Part shown: one piece after another, positions 24,811 to 34,454 of the stretch
Layout of the letters: each line of letters opens with the position of its first letter
Position numbering within the stretch: the first letter of the stretch is position 1
DNA from: RDXT01 sp033765305
GTDB lineage: Bacteria; Bacteroidota; Bacteroidia; J057
Assembly: GCA_033765305.1 (NCBI GenBank)
Contig: JANRID010000058.1
Span: forward strand, 124,001-188,000
Direction of reading: 5' to 3'
Length of the DNA stretch: 64,000 bases
Program-made: the position numbers and the translations under genes
Notes under the pieces: generated by a model
What the model was told of the DNA's origin: nothing
Databases searched by the model: none
The model's input: only the letters and a program-made list of their open reading frames with translations

Positions 24811-26685
24811 TTATTGAACGGAGATCCGCAGGGTCTGGCGGCTGCCGCCTGGGGCGCGGAGCTGCAGCTGGTACAGGCCTGCCGGATACCGCTGCACATC
24901 GAAGCGTTCGCTCCGGAGGCCGGAGGCGGTGAGGACTGTGCGGCTCTCCAGCACCTTGCCTGCGAGATCGAGCAGGGACAGGGTCCATGCCCCGGCCTGC
25001 GCCGGTTCAAATTCCACGGCCACTTCGGTCCGGGCAGGGTTGGGATACACGCGCAGGGAGCGCAGCAGGTCCGGGCCGATTCCGGTAGCGCCCGTCGTGG
25101 TCAGCCGGCCATAGCCCGACTGGCCCAGCAGATAGAGCGCATGGTTGCCGGTGCCGGCATTGCGGTTGTATTCAAACAGGCGGAAAAAGTACGTTTTTCC
25201 TGCTTCGAGCTTCCACAGGGGCATTGCAGATGCGGTGCCGTCAAACATGACAAAATTTCCGCCGCCGAGGTCCTGTCCCAGGCCAAAGCGGTTGTTGGCC
25301 GTATAGGTTTGCCCGTCGAGCGGGAAACGGTCCACCGGCGCGCCCTCGCGGGCGATGAGGATGCGGCGCTCGCCGTTTCCGGGCGTGAAGGTGACGACTG
25401 CGGAGGTATCGTGGATGTCGAAAAACTGCAGGTTGGCATCGGGTCCCTGGCTGGGCCATCCGAAGAGGTCGTGCGTGGGCCAGTTGCTGATGCCGCTGAT
25501 GGCGTTCCACATGACATTGTCCAGGGCCAGATTGAGGTTGGGGCCATTATTGCCCGGGCGGGTATTCAGGATGGCAGCCCAGGTGAAGCCGCCGGAAGTG
25601 CGCACCCAGATCGAGGTGGTGCCGGGCAGGCTGCCGCTGTGCCACCAGTTGTTGAAGGTGTTGACTTCCCAGCCTTTGGCGTAGTTGGCGAAGGTGGCGG
25701 AGGGCGTCACCATGGTCTGAATGGTGCTGGAGGAGAGAATGTCGGGTTTGGTATTGAATCCGTCGACCGCCACCAGCAGCCGGGTCAGGTCCCGTGCCGT
25801 AGCGATCCAGCCGCCGTGCGCATCCATTGCTTCGACATTGAATCCGCCGTAGGGCCAGGGCACCTGCTGCCCGTCGCCGTAGCATGAAACGGCAAGCGCC
25901 GCGCCGGGGAAGTCTACGTATTCGCCTTCCCGCTCCAGCCGGTCTTCGAGCAGGTTTTTGCCCAGCTGCACATCGTAAATCCCAAGGGGCTCCAGAATGG
26001 CCGACTGCACATAGTCGGCATAGGTCATGCCGGTTTTTTTCTCGATAATCCGCCCCAGCACATTGAAGCCCAGGTTGGAATACTGATACTGGGTGCCCGG
26101 CGTGAAATCCAGGGAGCGGTTGAGCATGTACTTGATGACGGCAGAATCAGGCGCCGGCGCGGGAATGCCCAGCGCATTGGCGATGGTCACAGGCTGAAAC
26201 ATCGGGTCGCCGCTGGTATTGCGGTTCCAGCCGCCGCTGTGTTCGAGCAGCTGCTGCACGGTGATGTTCAGGGTCCGGTTGTCGGCGATGGTGCTGTAGT
26301 AGGGCGAGTTGAGGATGCCGGAGGGGCCGAAGGCTTTTTCGGAGAGGCTGAGCTGGCCGTCCTGCACCAGCTTCATGATGGCAATGGCGGTGATGGGCTT
26401 GGACACGCTGGCAATGCGGAAGAGGTGATAGGGCTGCACCGGTTCCGTGCCGGCGAGGTCTGCCTCGCCGAAGCCGCGGGCGTAGATCAGCTTGCCCTGG
26501 CGGGCAATGGCGAAGGTGCCTCCGGGCACATTATACTGCTGCATGAAGTTGGCAAGCACCTGATCGGTGGACGTCATCTGGGATACCGCGATGCCGGTTT
26601 GGGCCTGCGCAGCTGCGACGCCGGCTGCGGCCATCAGGCCCACAGCAGCTGATCGCCAATTGCGAATTGCGAAAAAAAGATTCAT
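24811..26685 (-). CDS. Secreted serine beta-lactamase-family hydrolase with T9SS C-terminal domain
   Basis: This exported protein of about 624 residues has a signal peptide ending near AAAQAQ (residues 1-29). Next comes a class C beta-lactamase/D-Ala-D-Ala-peptidase-like domain with IASVSKPITA (SxxK, S93/K96), TPGTQYQYSNLGF (YxN) and GWEVNTFNNWWHSGSLPG (HxG-type third motif). The last 80 or so residues, from VYPNPARTEVAVEF, are a type IX secretion sorting domain, which routes proteins across the outer membrane in Bacteroidota. The ATG at 26685 is chosen over one 28 codons upstream because it gives a proper signal peptide. The natural substrate is unknown. This gene is a strong taxonomic marker for the left half. 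Confidence 0.88.
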   Translation of the reverse strand: MNLFFAIRNWRSAAVGLMAAAGVAAAQAQTGIAVSQMTSTDQVLANFMQQYNVPGGTFAIARQGKLIYARGFGEADLAGTEPVQPYHLFRIASVSKPITAIAIMKLVQDGQLSLSEKAFGPSGILNSPYYSTIADNRTLNITVQQLLEHSGGWNRNTSGDPMFQPVTIANALGIPAPAPDSAVIKYMLNRSLDFTPGTQYQYSNLGFNVLGRIIEKKTGMTYADYVQSAILEPLGIYDVQLGKNLLEDRLEREGEYVDFPGAALAVSCYGDGQQVPWPYGGFNVEAMDAHGGWIATARDLTRLLVAVDGFNTKPDILSSSTIQTMVTPSATFANYAKGWEVNTFNNWWHSGSLPGTTSIWVRTSGGFTWAAILNTRPGNNGPNLNLALDNVMWNAISGISNWPTHDLFGWPSQGPDANLQFFDIHDTSAVVTFTPGNGERRILIAREGAPVDRFPLDGQTYTANNRFGLGQDLGGGNFVMFDGTASAMPLWKLEAGKTYFFRLFEYNRNAGTGNHALYLLGQSGYGRLTTTGATGIGPDLLRSLRVYPNPARTEVAVEFEPAQAGAWTLSLLDLAGKVLESRTVLTASGLRSERFDVQRYPAGLYQLQLRAPGGSRQTLRISVQ

Positions 26686-26811
26686 ACGTCTGATATTGAA
26701 TGTGTTGTAGAGGTTTGGCGGGATAAGCAGGTATGCGGGAGTTAAATATACGAAGATCTGCTCCGGCACATGAAATGCCGGAAGATCCCGAATATTCGTA
26801 GGCGCTTCCGC

Positions 26812-27717
26812 TCAGCGCCCGAGGCGGACCTTGACGAATTTGAAGATTTCCTGCGCGATATCCACATCGCAGCAGGCCTCCATGCCTTTGAATCCGGGGG
26901 AGGAATTGACCTCGCAGATTTTGTATCCGCCGTTCCGGTCGAACAGCAGATCGATGCCGGCGATGTCGAGATTCAGGATCCGGGACACCTCCAGGGCGAG
27001 CCATTCGATCTCCGGGGTAATCTCGAAGGGTTCCACGCCGCCGCCTCGGGAGTAGTTTGCCTTGAAGCTGCCGTCGGTGGAGAAGCGCTTCATGATGGAA
27101 GCCACCCGCCCGCCGATGGTGAAGACCCGCAGATCCTGCCCGTGGCTGCTTTCGATGAATTCCTGGATGATGATATTGGCTCCCTTGTTGGTCGCCTCGA
27201 AAAACTGCATCAGATCCTTGAACGAAGCCTTGTCCGGGCTGAGAAACACCCCGCTGCCGCGCGAGCCGGAAATTGCCTTGACGACCACCGGGAATCCGAT
27301 GCGTTTTTCCACCAGATTCACCTCGACCGGAAACTTGGCGAGCATGGTTTTGGGAATGGGAAAATGGTGCTGCGCCAAAATCTGGAGCTGGTACAGCTTG
27401 TCCTTGACCACTTCGATGCTGAACGAAGGATTGAAGGAAGGCACGCCCAGGCGTTCCAGGTGGCGGATGACAGCCAGGGCGAAGTAGGTAGTGCTGGACC
27501 CCATCCGGGGCAGCAGGAAATCCGGCAGCGGGGTTGGTGCGCCTTCCACCAGCACACTTTTCCGGTCCTCCCGGTTGACCAGAATATCGATCTGGTCCGG
27601 GCGGTACACATGCAGATCGATGCCCGCGGCTGGCGCTGCTTCCAGCAGCCTCCGAATGGCATGTACCTCCGGTTTGAGGGATTCGAGGTTATCCTTGTAA
27701 ATGATCCAGCCGCGCAT
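26812..27717 (-). CDS. RimK-like ATP-grasp ligase
   Basis: This 301-residue ATP-grasp protein resembles the RimK family (alpha-L-glutamate ligases that add amino acids to proteins or cofactors). Visible elements are FPVVVKAISGSRGSGVFL (ATP-binding lysine and glycine loop), IIIQEFIESSHGQDLRVF, and the Mg site LDIAGIDLLFDRNGGYKICEVNSSPGFKG. It lacks the C-terminal extension seen in some RimK proteins. The acceptor cannot be deduced, and neighbouring genes give no clue. Confidence 0.88.
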   Translation of the reverse strand: MRGWIIYKDNLESLKPEVHAIRRLLEAAPAAGIDLHVYRPDQIDILVNREDRKSVLVEGAPTPLPDFLLPRMGSSTTYFALAVIRHLERLGVPSFNPSFSIEVVKDKLYQLQILAQHHFPIPKTMLAKFPVEVNLVEKRIGFPVVVKAISGSRGSGVFLSPDKASFKDLMQFFEATNKGANIIIQEFIESSHGQDLRVFTIGGRVASIMKRFSTDGSFKANYSRGGGVEPFEITPEIEWLALEVSRILNLDIAGIDLLFDRNGGYKICEVNSSPGFKGMEACCDVDIAQEIFKFVKVRLGR

Positions 27718-27806
27718 AGGGGGAAACGTGGGTTAACGCGCGGCAATTTAGAGAGAAATCCGCCCCGCAACACAGTTCCCGGCTTCGGCAGCGCTGCGCG
27801 GCTGCA

Positions 27807-28112
27807 TCAGCCCCGGATCAGCTGCTCGCCCAGCTGGATCAGGAGCCTTCCGAGCTGTTCGCGGTCGGTTTTCTGCTGGTCCAGACGTGCAGTCTGGGCT
27901 TCCTGCTCTCGGCGGAGCACTGCTGCCGTATCCTGCATGCGCTGCTCCAGCTGTGCGAGCTGGTTGGAAGTATCAGCTTGATGCTGAGCCAGCTGCTGAT
28001 GAAGCTGCTGAAGATGGGCCTTCATCTCCGCCAGCGCCGGCCCTACAATGATGCTCTGAATCGCGGAGAGCTGGTTCATGGGATCTTCCGGGGGGCTTGC
28101 TTGTGTAGCCAT
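27807..28112 (-). CDS. Small coiled-coil protein, unknown
   Basis: This protein of about 101 residues starts MATQASPPEDPMNQL and is then almost wholly an amphipathic helix rich in Gln, Leu and Ala (for example MKAHLQQLHQQLAQHQADT), so it is predicted to form a coiled coil. There is no signal peptide. I use the ATG at 28112, since the longer frame would overlap the upstream gene. It lies 22 bases downstream of the peptidoglycan-binding-like gene and may share its transcript. Confidence 0.55.
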   Translation of the reverse strand: MATQASPPEDPMNQLSAIQSIIVGPALAEMKAHLQQLHQQLAQHQADTSNQLAQLEQRMQDTAAVLRREQEAQTARLDQQKTDREQLGRLLIQLGEQLIRG

Positions 28113-28134
28113 ATCGGGTGCGTGCTTAAAATGT

Positions 28135-28791
28135 TCAGGGATGGGCGCTGGAATCGGCGGCGGCAATCAGCCTGAGCAGGGTCAGGCGGTCTGCCTGGCC
28201 GCTGGGGAACAGGCCCCGGCTGGCCTGAAACCGGCTGATAGCCAGCTCGGTCTCGGTGCGGTAGATGCCGTCCACGGGCAGGCTGTAGCCGAGTGTGCTG
28301 AGCCGCTGCTGGATGGCGAATACCGCTGCGCTGCGGTCGCCGCTGCGGGCCAGGACGGGATTCTCGGTAATCCGGCGCAGCTCATAGGCAGCGGGGCTGA
28401 GGCCCTGGGCCGCCATCGAGCGGATGTCGTCGTTGGAATAGCCCAGCGCTTTGAGCCGGGCCGATGCGAGCAGCTGCTGCTCCAGCCAGCGCGCACGCGC
28501 GAGCAGTTCCTGATACCGCTCCAGACAGGGCCGCGCCGCTTCATCTGCCGGGTCGGCAGCCCGCACATCGATTTTCCATTCCTTCCAGCAGTGCCGTGCC
28601 CAGGTTCCGCTCTGTCCGCAGGCTGCATAGTAGTCCTGCACCGTCCGGGGATCGAAGTATGCGCTGTCGATTCCTGCCGCAGGGGGATATGCGTAGTCCG
28701 ACGGCGGATGAAAGCGTGTGTAGCGGTCGTACTGGAAAAACACCAGCACGGGCAGGCTCAGGATGACCACCAGATAGAATAGCCGCTTCAT
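28135..28791 (-). CDS. Membrane-anchored protein with C-terminal peptidoglycan-binding-like domain
   Basis: This 218-residue protein has an N-terminal membrane helix or uncleaved signal (about residues 4-20). Next come a helical middle part with two cysteines in YYAACGQSGTWARHC and a C-terminal segment RSAAVFAIQQRLSTLGYSLPV...YRTETELAISRFQASRG. That last pattern is the PG_binding_1 repeat, seen in periplasmic proteins that touch cell-wall glycan. No enzymatic domain is present. The coiled-coil protein gene follows closely. Confidence 0.7.
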   Translation of the reverse strand: MKRLFYLVVILSLPVLVFFQYDRYTRFHPPSDYAYPPAAGIDSAYFDPRTVQDYYAACGQSGTWARHCWKEWKIDVRAADPADEAARPCLERYQELLARARWLEQQLLASARLKALGYSNDDIRSMAAQGLSPAAYELRRITENPVLARSGDRSAAVFAIQQRLSTLGYSLPVDGIYRTETELAISRFQASRGLFPSGQADRLTLLRLIAAADSSAHP

Positions 28792-28967
28792 ACGCAGGAG
28801 GCGGGGTTACGCAAAGGATGACAGCCGGAGGGGCTGCCGCCGGACAGGAAAATACACCCTGCAGGCCGCATGGCAAAGCTGAATGAAAAAAAGTTGAATG
28901 GCAAATCCGATAAAGCCTGTAATTTCGTCGCTTATCCGTCCTCCATCGACCAAGCAGCTACTGCCCA

Positions 28968-31055
28968 ATGAGATCTCTGCTTTTCAGCCTGGCCCTGCTG
29001 GCCTGCCTGCTGCCCGCTGCAGCTCAGCCGGACGCGGCACCCGCCGCTCCGGATTCCATCGCTGCTCCGCAGCCCCTGCTCCTGCCGGTTCAGGTGGACT
29101 GGGTCGGGGCCGACCGCAAAATCGACCGGCGCTTTGCCCAGTTCGGCAATCCGATCAGCGCCGCGATTTTCTATGCGCCCAAGCTCCGCGAAGCTGTTGT
29201 CTATAAAGACCCGGCCCAGGCCAAGCCCGACCGTTCGTTTGTGCAGGAGCCGCCCTTCCGGGTCTCCTACACGGCATCCGGCGCCGCAGCATTGGGCGTT
29301 CCCTTCGCAGTGAGCCAGGATGCCGCGGGCGGATGGGTCGTGCAGTATGCGGAGGAAATCACCCTGGAGGCCGGCAAGCCGGTGCAGGTCGGCGACGCCT
29401 CCCTCAGCCTGGTCTCCGTCACAGCCCAGGGCGCAGGCCCCAAGGCCACCGCCGAGGCCCGCATCACCGTGGAAGGCCCGCTCAACCAGAAGCTGCTCCC
29501 CAGGACCGCGCCGGTAGAGACCGCCGAAGGGCTGGCTGCCCTGAACGCGGTGCACGTACGCGTCACGCAGCAGGTCCGCCCCGGACCGGACGGCGTATTC
29601 GAGTACGGCGGCGTGCGCTATACCCTCAGCGCCAATCCCGCCTCGGCCTATTCCTTCGCCGGCGGCAAGGCCTACGGATTCTCGGTGAACGAAATCCGCT
29701 TCATGCCGCTGGTGGTGCTCTTCCTCATCCTCGGGGCCACCTTTTTTACCCTGTATTTTAAATTCGTGAATATCCGCCAGTTTCTCCTGTCGCTGAATGT
29801 GGTGCGGGGCAAATACACCGAAAAGGGCGAAACGGGCGAAGTAAGCCACTTCCAGGCGCTGGCTACGGCGCTGTCCGGCACGGTGGGCCTGGGCAATATC
29901 GCCGGCGTAGCCATCGCCATTTCGGTCGGCGGGCCGGGCGCCACCTTCTGGATGATCGTCGCAGGCCTGCTCGGCATGAGCTCCAAGTTTGTGGAGTGTA
30001 CCCTCGGCGTAGCGTACCGGCGCGTGGATGCCAACGGCATCGTATCCGGCGGTCCGATGTATTACCTCAGCCGGGGCTTCTCCGACCGGGGCTGGCATGG
30101 GCTGGGGAAATTCATGGCAGGCTTCTTTGCCGTGATGTGCATCGGCGGCTCCTTTGGCGGGGGCAATATGTTCCAGGCCAATCAGAGCTTCAAGCAGATC
30201 GCCGGGCTGGAATTTGTGCAGAATACCTGGCTGGCCGATAACGGCTGGTTTTTCGGGCTGGTGATGGCTGGCATGGTGGCAGTAGTCATCATCGGCGGCA
30301 TCCAGAGCATTGCGAAAGTGACGGACAAGATGGTGCCCTTCATGTGCGGCATCTATGTGCTGGCCGGGTTGGTGATCATCGGAATGAATGCCGGCGAAAT
30401 TCCCCGCATGCTCGGGGAGATTTTCACCCAGGCCTTCGCGCCTACGGCCGTGGCTGGCGGCTTCATCGGGGTGCTGATCCAGGGCTTCCGCCGGGCAGCT
30501 TTCTCGAACGAGGCCGGCGTAGGCTCGGCTTCGATCGCCCATTCAGCCGTGCGCACCAACTACCCCGCCAGCGAAGGCATTGTGGCGCTGCTGGAGCCCT
30601 TCATCGATACGGTGATCGTATGCACCACCACGGCGCTGGTCATCATCATCACCAACAATCACCTCGATCCGTCCGCCGGAGACGGCGTAGCGCTGACCTC
30701 GAAGGCATTTTCCAGCCAGATTCCTTTCTTCAAATACATCCTCACGCTGGCGGTCTTCCTCTTTGCCTTCTCGACCATGATTTCCTGGTCCTACTACGGC
30801 CTCAAAGCCTGGACCTACCTCTTCGGGCACAACCGCATCGCAGACTTCAGCTACAAGCTGATTTTCTGCGCCTTCATCGTGGTGGGCTCCGCCGCCAACC
30901 TGGGCGCAGTGACCGACTTTTCCGATGCGATGATTTTCGCCATGTCCATCCCGAACATCATCGGCCTGGTGATCCTGGCGCCGGTGGTGCGGCGGGAGCT
31001 GGACCGCTACCTGCACAAGGTGCGCGAAATGGATGCGGCCCGCAAGGCCGGCTAA
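28968..31055 (+). CDS. AgcS-family sodium:amino-acid symporter with large periplasmic insertion
   Basis: This 695-residue protein from residue 240 onward is a typical alanine/glycine:cation symporter. It has FMPLVVLFLILGATFFTLYF, SHFQALATALSGTVGLGNIAG, GGPGATFWMIVAGLLGMSSK, GGPMYYLSRGF, and AAFSNEAGVGSASIAHSAV. It should import small neutral amino acids with sodium. Ahead of this are a cleavable-looking signal (residues 1-20), a short stretch FGNPISAAIFYAPK that resembles the usual first re-entrant or helical segment, and about 150 beta-type residues (80-235). Ordinary family members are around 450-550 residues and go straight from the first segment to the second helix, so this one carries an extra extracytoplasmic domain. 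The gene stands alone. Confidence 0.88.
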   Translation: MRSLLFSLALLACLLPAAAQPDAAPAAPDSIAAPQPLLLPVQVDWVGADRKIDRRFAQFGNPISAAIFYAPKLREAVVYKDPAQAKPDRSFVQEPPFRVSYTASGAAALGVPFAVSQDAAGGWVVQYAEEITLEAGKPVQVGDASLSLVSVTAQGAGPKATAEARITVEGPLNQKLLPRTAPVETAEGLAALNAVHVRVTQQVRPGPDGVFEYGGVRYTLSANPASAYSFAGGKAYGFSVNEIRFMPLVVLFLILGATFFTLYFKFVNIRQFLLSLNVVRGKYTEKGETGEVSHFQALATALSGTVGLGNIAGVAIAISVGGPGATFWMIVAGLLGMSSKFVECTLGVAYRRVDANGIVSGGPMYYLSRGFSDRGWHGLGKFMAGFFAVMCIGGSFGGGNMFQANQSFKQIAGLEFVQNTWLADNGWFFGLVMAGMVAVVIIGGIQSIAKVTDKMVPFMCGIYVLAGLVIIGMNAGEIPRMLGEIFTQAFAPTAVAGGFIGVLIQGFRRAAFSNEAGVGSASIAHSAVRTNYPASEGIVALLEPFIDTVIVCTTTALVIIITNNHLDPSAGDGVALTSKAFSSQIPFFKYILTLAVFLFAFSTMISWSYYGLKAWTYLFGHNRIADFSYKLIFCAFIVVGSAANLGAVTDFSDAMIFAMSIPNIIGLVILAPVVRRELDRYLHKVREMDAARKAG

Positions 31056-31444
31056 AATGCCAGCGGATCGAACAGGGTGAGCGACTGCCGGAGAATCTCG
31101 CCGGAATGGAGATGCACCGCCGCTTCGAGGATGCATACCCCGGCCCACTCCCGGTGATCGAATACCTGCCGCAAGCGCCCCGGAACCGACGGTTTCCGGG
31201 GCGCTTTTGGAAGCAGGATGCTGAATATCAGCTCGCTGTCCGATGCATCCGGTGCCGGGCGGAGCTGGGTACCGCCGAGGAATACCGGCACCGGATCGGA
31301 TTGGGAAACAGGCTGGTAGCGGATGATGCGCAGATCGAGGCTTTCCCAGCGGTCCCTGAGCGGCTCCGTCAGCCGTACCCGCCCGCTGCAGCGGAGATCG
31401 CCCGGAAAAAAGGGCCGGTCCGGTATCAGCTCGAAAGGGCTCAA
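31052..31444 (-). CDS. Hypothetical protein, possible TTG start
   Basis: An open frame of about 130 codons follows directly after the TonB receptor gene. The first suitable start is a TTG at 31444, six bases after that gene's stop, giving SPFELIPDRPFFPGDLRC. The amino-acid composition is protein-like (ESLDLRIIRYQPVSQ, then ELIFSILLPKAP) and unlike a shadow frame. No signal peptide or known motif is seen. Its stop overlaps the stop of the convergent symporter gene. It may be a small partner translated with the receptor, but the coding call is only moderate. Confidence 0.45.
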   Translation of the reverse strand: MSPFELIPDRPFFPGDLRCSGRVRLTEPLRDRWESLDLRIIRYQPVSQSDPVPVFLGGTQLRPAPDASDSELIFSILLPKAPRKPSVPGRLRQVFDHREWAGVCILEAAVHLHSGEILRQSLTLFDPLAF

Positions 31445-31449
31445 CGCGG

Positions 31450-33834
31450 TCAGTAGGTGATGACGATCCCCAGGGTGGGCTGAATGATGCCGAGGTTGTT
31501 CTCCAAAAACTGCACCTGATAGCGCGACGGATCGGCGGGATCCACCAGCGGCTGGTCCAGCTCGCCTTTGACCACATCCAGAATCGGCGGCCCCGGAATC
31601 TGGTAGCCGTACACGTTCTGCATGTCGAAGTACAGGTTGAGGCTCCAGCGGTCGAAGAACCATTTTTTATCTACCCGCACATCGAGCTGGTGGTAGGGCT
31701 CCAGGCGCTCGCTGTTGAGGCGCTCGAAGTCGGGGGTGGCGATACGCTGCACGTCCCAGACGCCCCGCAGGCTGGAAAGCGCCACATTGGAGGGGGTATA
31801 GGGATTTCCGGAGGTAAAGCGCCATTTGGCCCCGACTTCCCAGTCCTTGCCGAACTTCTTGCCCATCGTCAGGGCAATGATATGGCGGCTGTCCCAGGAA
31901 GACGGCACGTAGTTGCCGCGCTTGTCCTGAAACTCGCTCCAGCCGAGGGTATAGGCCAGGATGCCGTAGAAGCCTTTGAACAGGCGCTGCTGCGCCAGCA
32001 GCTCCAGGCCGTAGGTGCGGCCTTCGGAAATGGAAGAGGCCGGCTCGTTGCCTACCACGCCGAAGTCGCCGCCCAGATTGGCCAGCGAGATCGAATCGCG
32101 GATCAGGAAGGGGTAGCGGTCGTAGTTTTTGTAATAGGCCTCGATGGCGAATTTGCTGTTGCGCTGGGTCACATAGGCCAGTCCGCCCACCACCTGCCGG
32201 TTGCGGATGTAGGTGACATTGCGGTTGACGAGCTCGCGCGAGTCGGTATCCCGGTATCCGAGCACCGTGTAGGGCGGGAGCTGGTAGAAGATGCCGGTGT
32301 TGAAATTGGCTGTCAGGGCCGGGGTAAGGGCGAAAGAGGCCGAAAACCGCGGCGAAAGCTGCTCCAGCGGGTTGCGCATGGTTTCCGAGAAGCTGTTGCC
32401 GTCGATCCGGAGGCCGCCGGAGATCGAGAGGCGCTCGTCGAAGAGGCGTTTGCTGAGCTGGGCGAAGGCGCCGTACTTGTGGAAATCCAGCTGCGACTCG
32501 AAATCGATCGTGCCGAAGGGCCGCACGAAGTAGGTGTCGTTGAAATAGCGGGCAAATTCGTAGTTCGCGCCGTAGTTCCATTTGAAGCCTTTGACCCGCC
32601 CGGTATGCTCGACGCGGAATTTGTTTTCAATCTCGCGGGAGGAATAGTCCGTCACGCGGGGCAGGCTTTCGTCGTTGTCGGGGTATTTGAATGCGTTGTT
32701 TTCCAGCATATTGCGGCTGGCTACCACCGTCCAGAAGCTCTTGTCGCCGAAGTATTTGTAGCTCGCGCCGATGGTATAGTTCCACTGCGTCTGCACGGGC
32801 AGATTGCCGAGGATGTACTTCTGGTAGGGCGTGCTGTCGGCCTCCAGGTTGAGGGCAAATTCATCCAGCGCGCCGAGGCTCACGATATTGATCTCGTGCC
32901 GCTCGCCGATGCGGAACTTGTGCCGGTACTGGTAGTCGTTGTAATTGGGCAGAAAGGGCAGGGCCAGCAGCTTGAAGAGCAGCTGCAGGTAGGAGCGGCG
33001 TACCGAGAAGAGGAAGGAGGAGTTTTCGCTCGTAGGTCCTTCCAGCGTCAGCGCCAGATCGCTGGCGCCGACCGTCGCCGTGACGCCGATGCGGTCCGTG
33101 CGGGCTGCCCGCTGCTGAAACTCGAACACGGAGCTGAGGGCATTGCCCCGGTTGGCGGGAAAGGCGCCGGAGTAAAAATCGACCTCGCCGATGAAATCCA
33201 CGTTGATCAGGCCCACCGGCCCGCCGGAAGCGCCCTGCGTCGCGAAGTGGTTGATGTTGGGCGTCTCGATGCCGTCGATGTAGAAGCGGTTTTCGTTCGG
33301 TCCGCCGCCGCGGATCAGGATGTCGTTGCGGAAGCTCACCGTGCTGGCTACGCCGGGCAGCGACTGGATCACTCTGGAAATGTCGCGGTTGCCGCCGGGA
33401 TTGCGCTGGATTTCATTCGCGCCGATGGTGCGCAGCGAGAGCGGCGCTTCTTCGGACTGCTTGAAGGGCGATGCCACAATCTGGATCGAGTCCGCAAGCG
33501 TTTCTTCCGGCTTGAGCCCGATTTCCAGCGTGTACGGTTTGGAACTGGTGACCTGCACTTCGTAGATCACAGCAGTCTGGTAGCCTTTGTATTTGGCTTC
33601 CACGTTGTACAGCCCGGATGGGATGCCCCGCAGCGCAAAGCGCCCCAGGCTGTCCGTCAGCGTGCCGCGCGAAGCGCCTTGCAGGGTGATGACCCCGTAT
33701 TCGAGCGGCTGGTTGTTGATTTCGTCGAACAAACGCCCCTGAATGACTCCGGTCTGCGCGGAGACGCCCAGTGCGATGCAGGATAGAAAGCTGAAAATGA
33801 GAATGGAAGGGAAAACTCGTCCGGGAATCGTCAT
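31450..33834 (-). CDS. TonB-dependent receptor with carboxypeptidase-regulatory-like domain
   Basis: This outer-membrane receptor has about 794 residues. It has a signal peptide, a carboxypeptidase-D regulatory-like domain (IQGRLFDEINNQPLEYGVIT...DSLGRFALRGIPSGLYNVEAKYKGYQTAV), a plug domain (IQSLPGVASTVSFRNDILIRGG...ENRFYIDGIETPNINHF), and a long beta barrel ending in ITY. Such proteins import bulky ligands using energy from TonB. The ligand is unknown, and no SusD partner gene is adjacent. The start at 33834 (MTIPGRVF) gives the best signal peptide, and an in-frame ATG four codons upstream is possible. A small unknown gene follows. Confidence 0.92.
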   Translation of the reverse strand: MTIPGRVFPSILIFSFLSCIALGVSAQTGVIQGRLFDEINNQPLEYGVITLQGASRGTLTDSLGRFALRGIPSGLYNVEAKYKGYQTAVIYEVQVTSSKPYTLEIGLKPEETLADSIQIVASPFKQSEEAPLSLRTIGANEIQRNPGGNRDISRVIQSLPGVASTVSFRNDILIRGGGPNENRFYIDGIETPNINHFATQGASGGPVGLINVDFIGEVDFYSGAFPANRGNALSSVFEFQQRAARTDRIGVTATVGASDLALTLEGPTSENSSFLFSVRRSYLQLLFKLLALPFLPNYNDYQYRHKFRIGERHEINIVSLGALDEFALNLEADSTPYQKYILGNLPVQTQWNYTIGASYKYFGDKSFWTVVASRNMLENNAFKYPDNDESLPRVTDYSSREIENKFRVEHTGRVKGFKWNYGANYEFARYFNDTYFVRPFGTIDFESQLDFHKYGAFAQLSKRLFDERLSISGGLRIDGNSFSETMRNPLEQLSPRFSASFALTPALTANFNTGIFYQLPPYTVLGYRDTDSRELVNRNVTYIRNRQVVGGLAYVTQRNSKFAIEAYYKNYDRYPFLIRDSISLANLGGDFGVVGNEPASSISEGRTYGLELLAQQRLFKGFYGILAYTLGWSEFQDKRGNYVPSSWDSRHIIALTMGKKFGKDWEVGAKWRFTSGNPYTPSNVALSSLRGVWDVQRIATPDFERLNSERLEPYHQLDVRVDKKWFFDRWSLNLYFDMQNVYGYQIPGPPILDVVKGELDQPLVDPADPSRYQVQFLENNLGIIQPTLGIVITY

Positions 33835-33902
33835 AACAAATACCACCTGGTGTTGAAGGTCCAGGCGGTAAACCGGAACGGGCGCGCGTTTGTTTCAGAT
33901 CT

Positions 33903-34454
33903 TCAGCGGGATCGCTTGCGCTTGCCTGCCGGCGGGCCGGCGCGGGTCAGAACTGCGCGGTGATACCCGGAGACGGGATAGGCCAGCACCGGGCCGAAGT
34001 CTTTCACCTCTTCCCCCGACTCGAAAGGCCGGTTCAGGCTGCTGGAAAAAATCTCGAACAGCATCTGACCGCCTTCCAGGCGCTCGTTGACCACAATCAT
34101 CGTGCCCTGCACGGAAAAGTGGCTGCTGATCAGGTTGCCGAACTGGTAGGTGTCCAGGATGATCGAGTTCTGTTCGTCGATGGCGTAGTGCCCCCGTGCG
34201 CGGTCTTTGACGATCAGCCGGTAGGCGCGCACATCATCGGCGGTATCGAGGTGGTAGGTGAGGGTCCAGTTCCAGACCTCCGGCGTATCGGAAGGGGCAA
34301 TGCGCAGCGAAATGCCGAGGGTATCGCGCGGTGTGCCGGCCTGCCAGATGACGAGCCTGCCTTTCCAGTCGCCGTACCAGTCTTCAGGGAAACGCGGCGT
34401 TTGGGCAGATGCAGCAGCGGGCAGGAGCAGCAGCAGCCAGACAAGGTTACGCAT
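33903..34454 (-). CDS. Secreted hypothetical protein
   Basis: This protein of about 183 residues has a clear signal peptide (MRNLVWLLLLLPAAASAQ). The mature part starts RFPEDWYGDWKGRLVIW and is beta-rich with aromatic residues, which resembles small lipocalin-like or cell-surface proteins of Bacteroidota without matching a family I can name. The C-terminus ends in a basic tail, GKRKRSR. The start codon overlaps the end of the ankyrin-repeat gene by eight bases, which suggests coupled translation with it. Confidence 0.75.
   Translation of the reverse strand: MRNLVWLLLLLPAAASAQTPRFPEDWYGDWKGRLVIWQAGTPRDTLGISLRIAPSDTPEVWNWTLTYHLDTADDVRAYRLIVKDRARGHYAIDEQNSIILDTYQFGNLISSHFSVQGTMIVVNERLEGGQMLFEIFSSSLNRPFESGEEVKDFGPVLAYPVSGYHRAVLTRAGPPAGKRKRSR

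Noticed and set aside
31690..33786. 698-codon plus-strand frame
   Set aside because: It is antisense to the TonB receptor gene, with no family motif.
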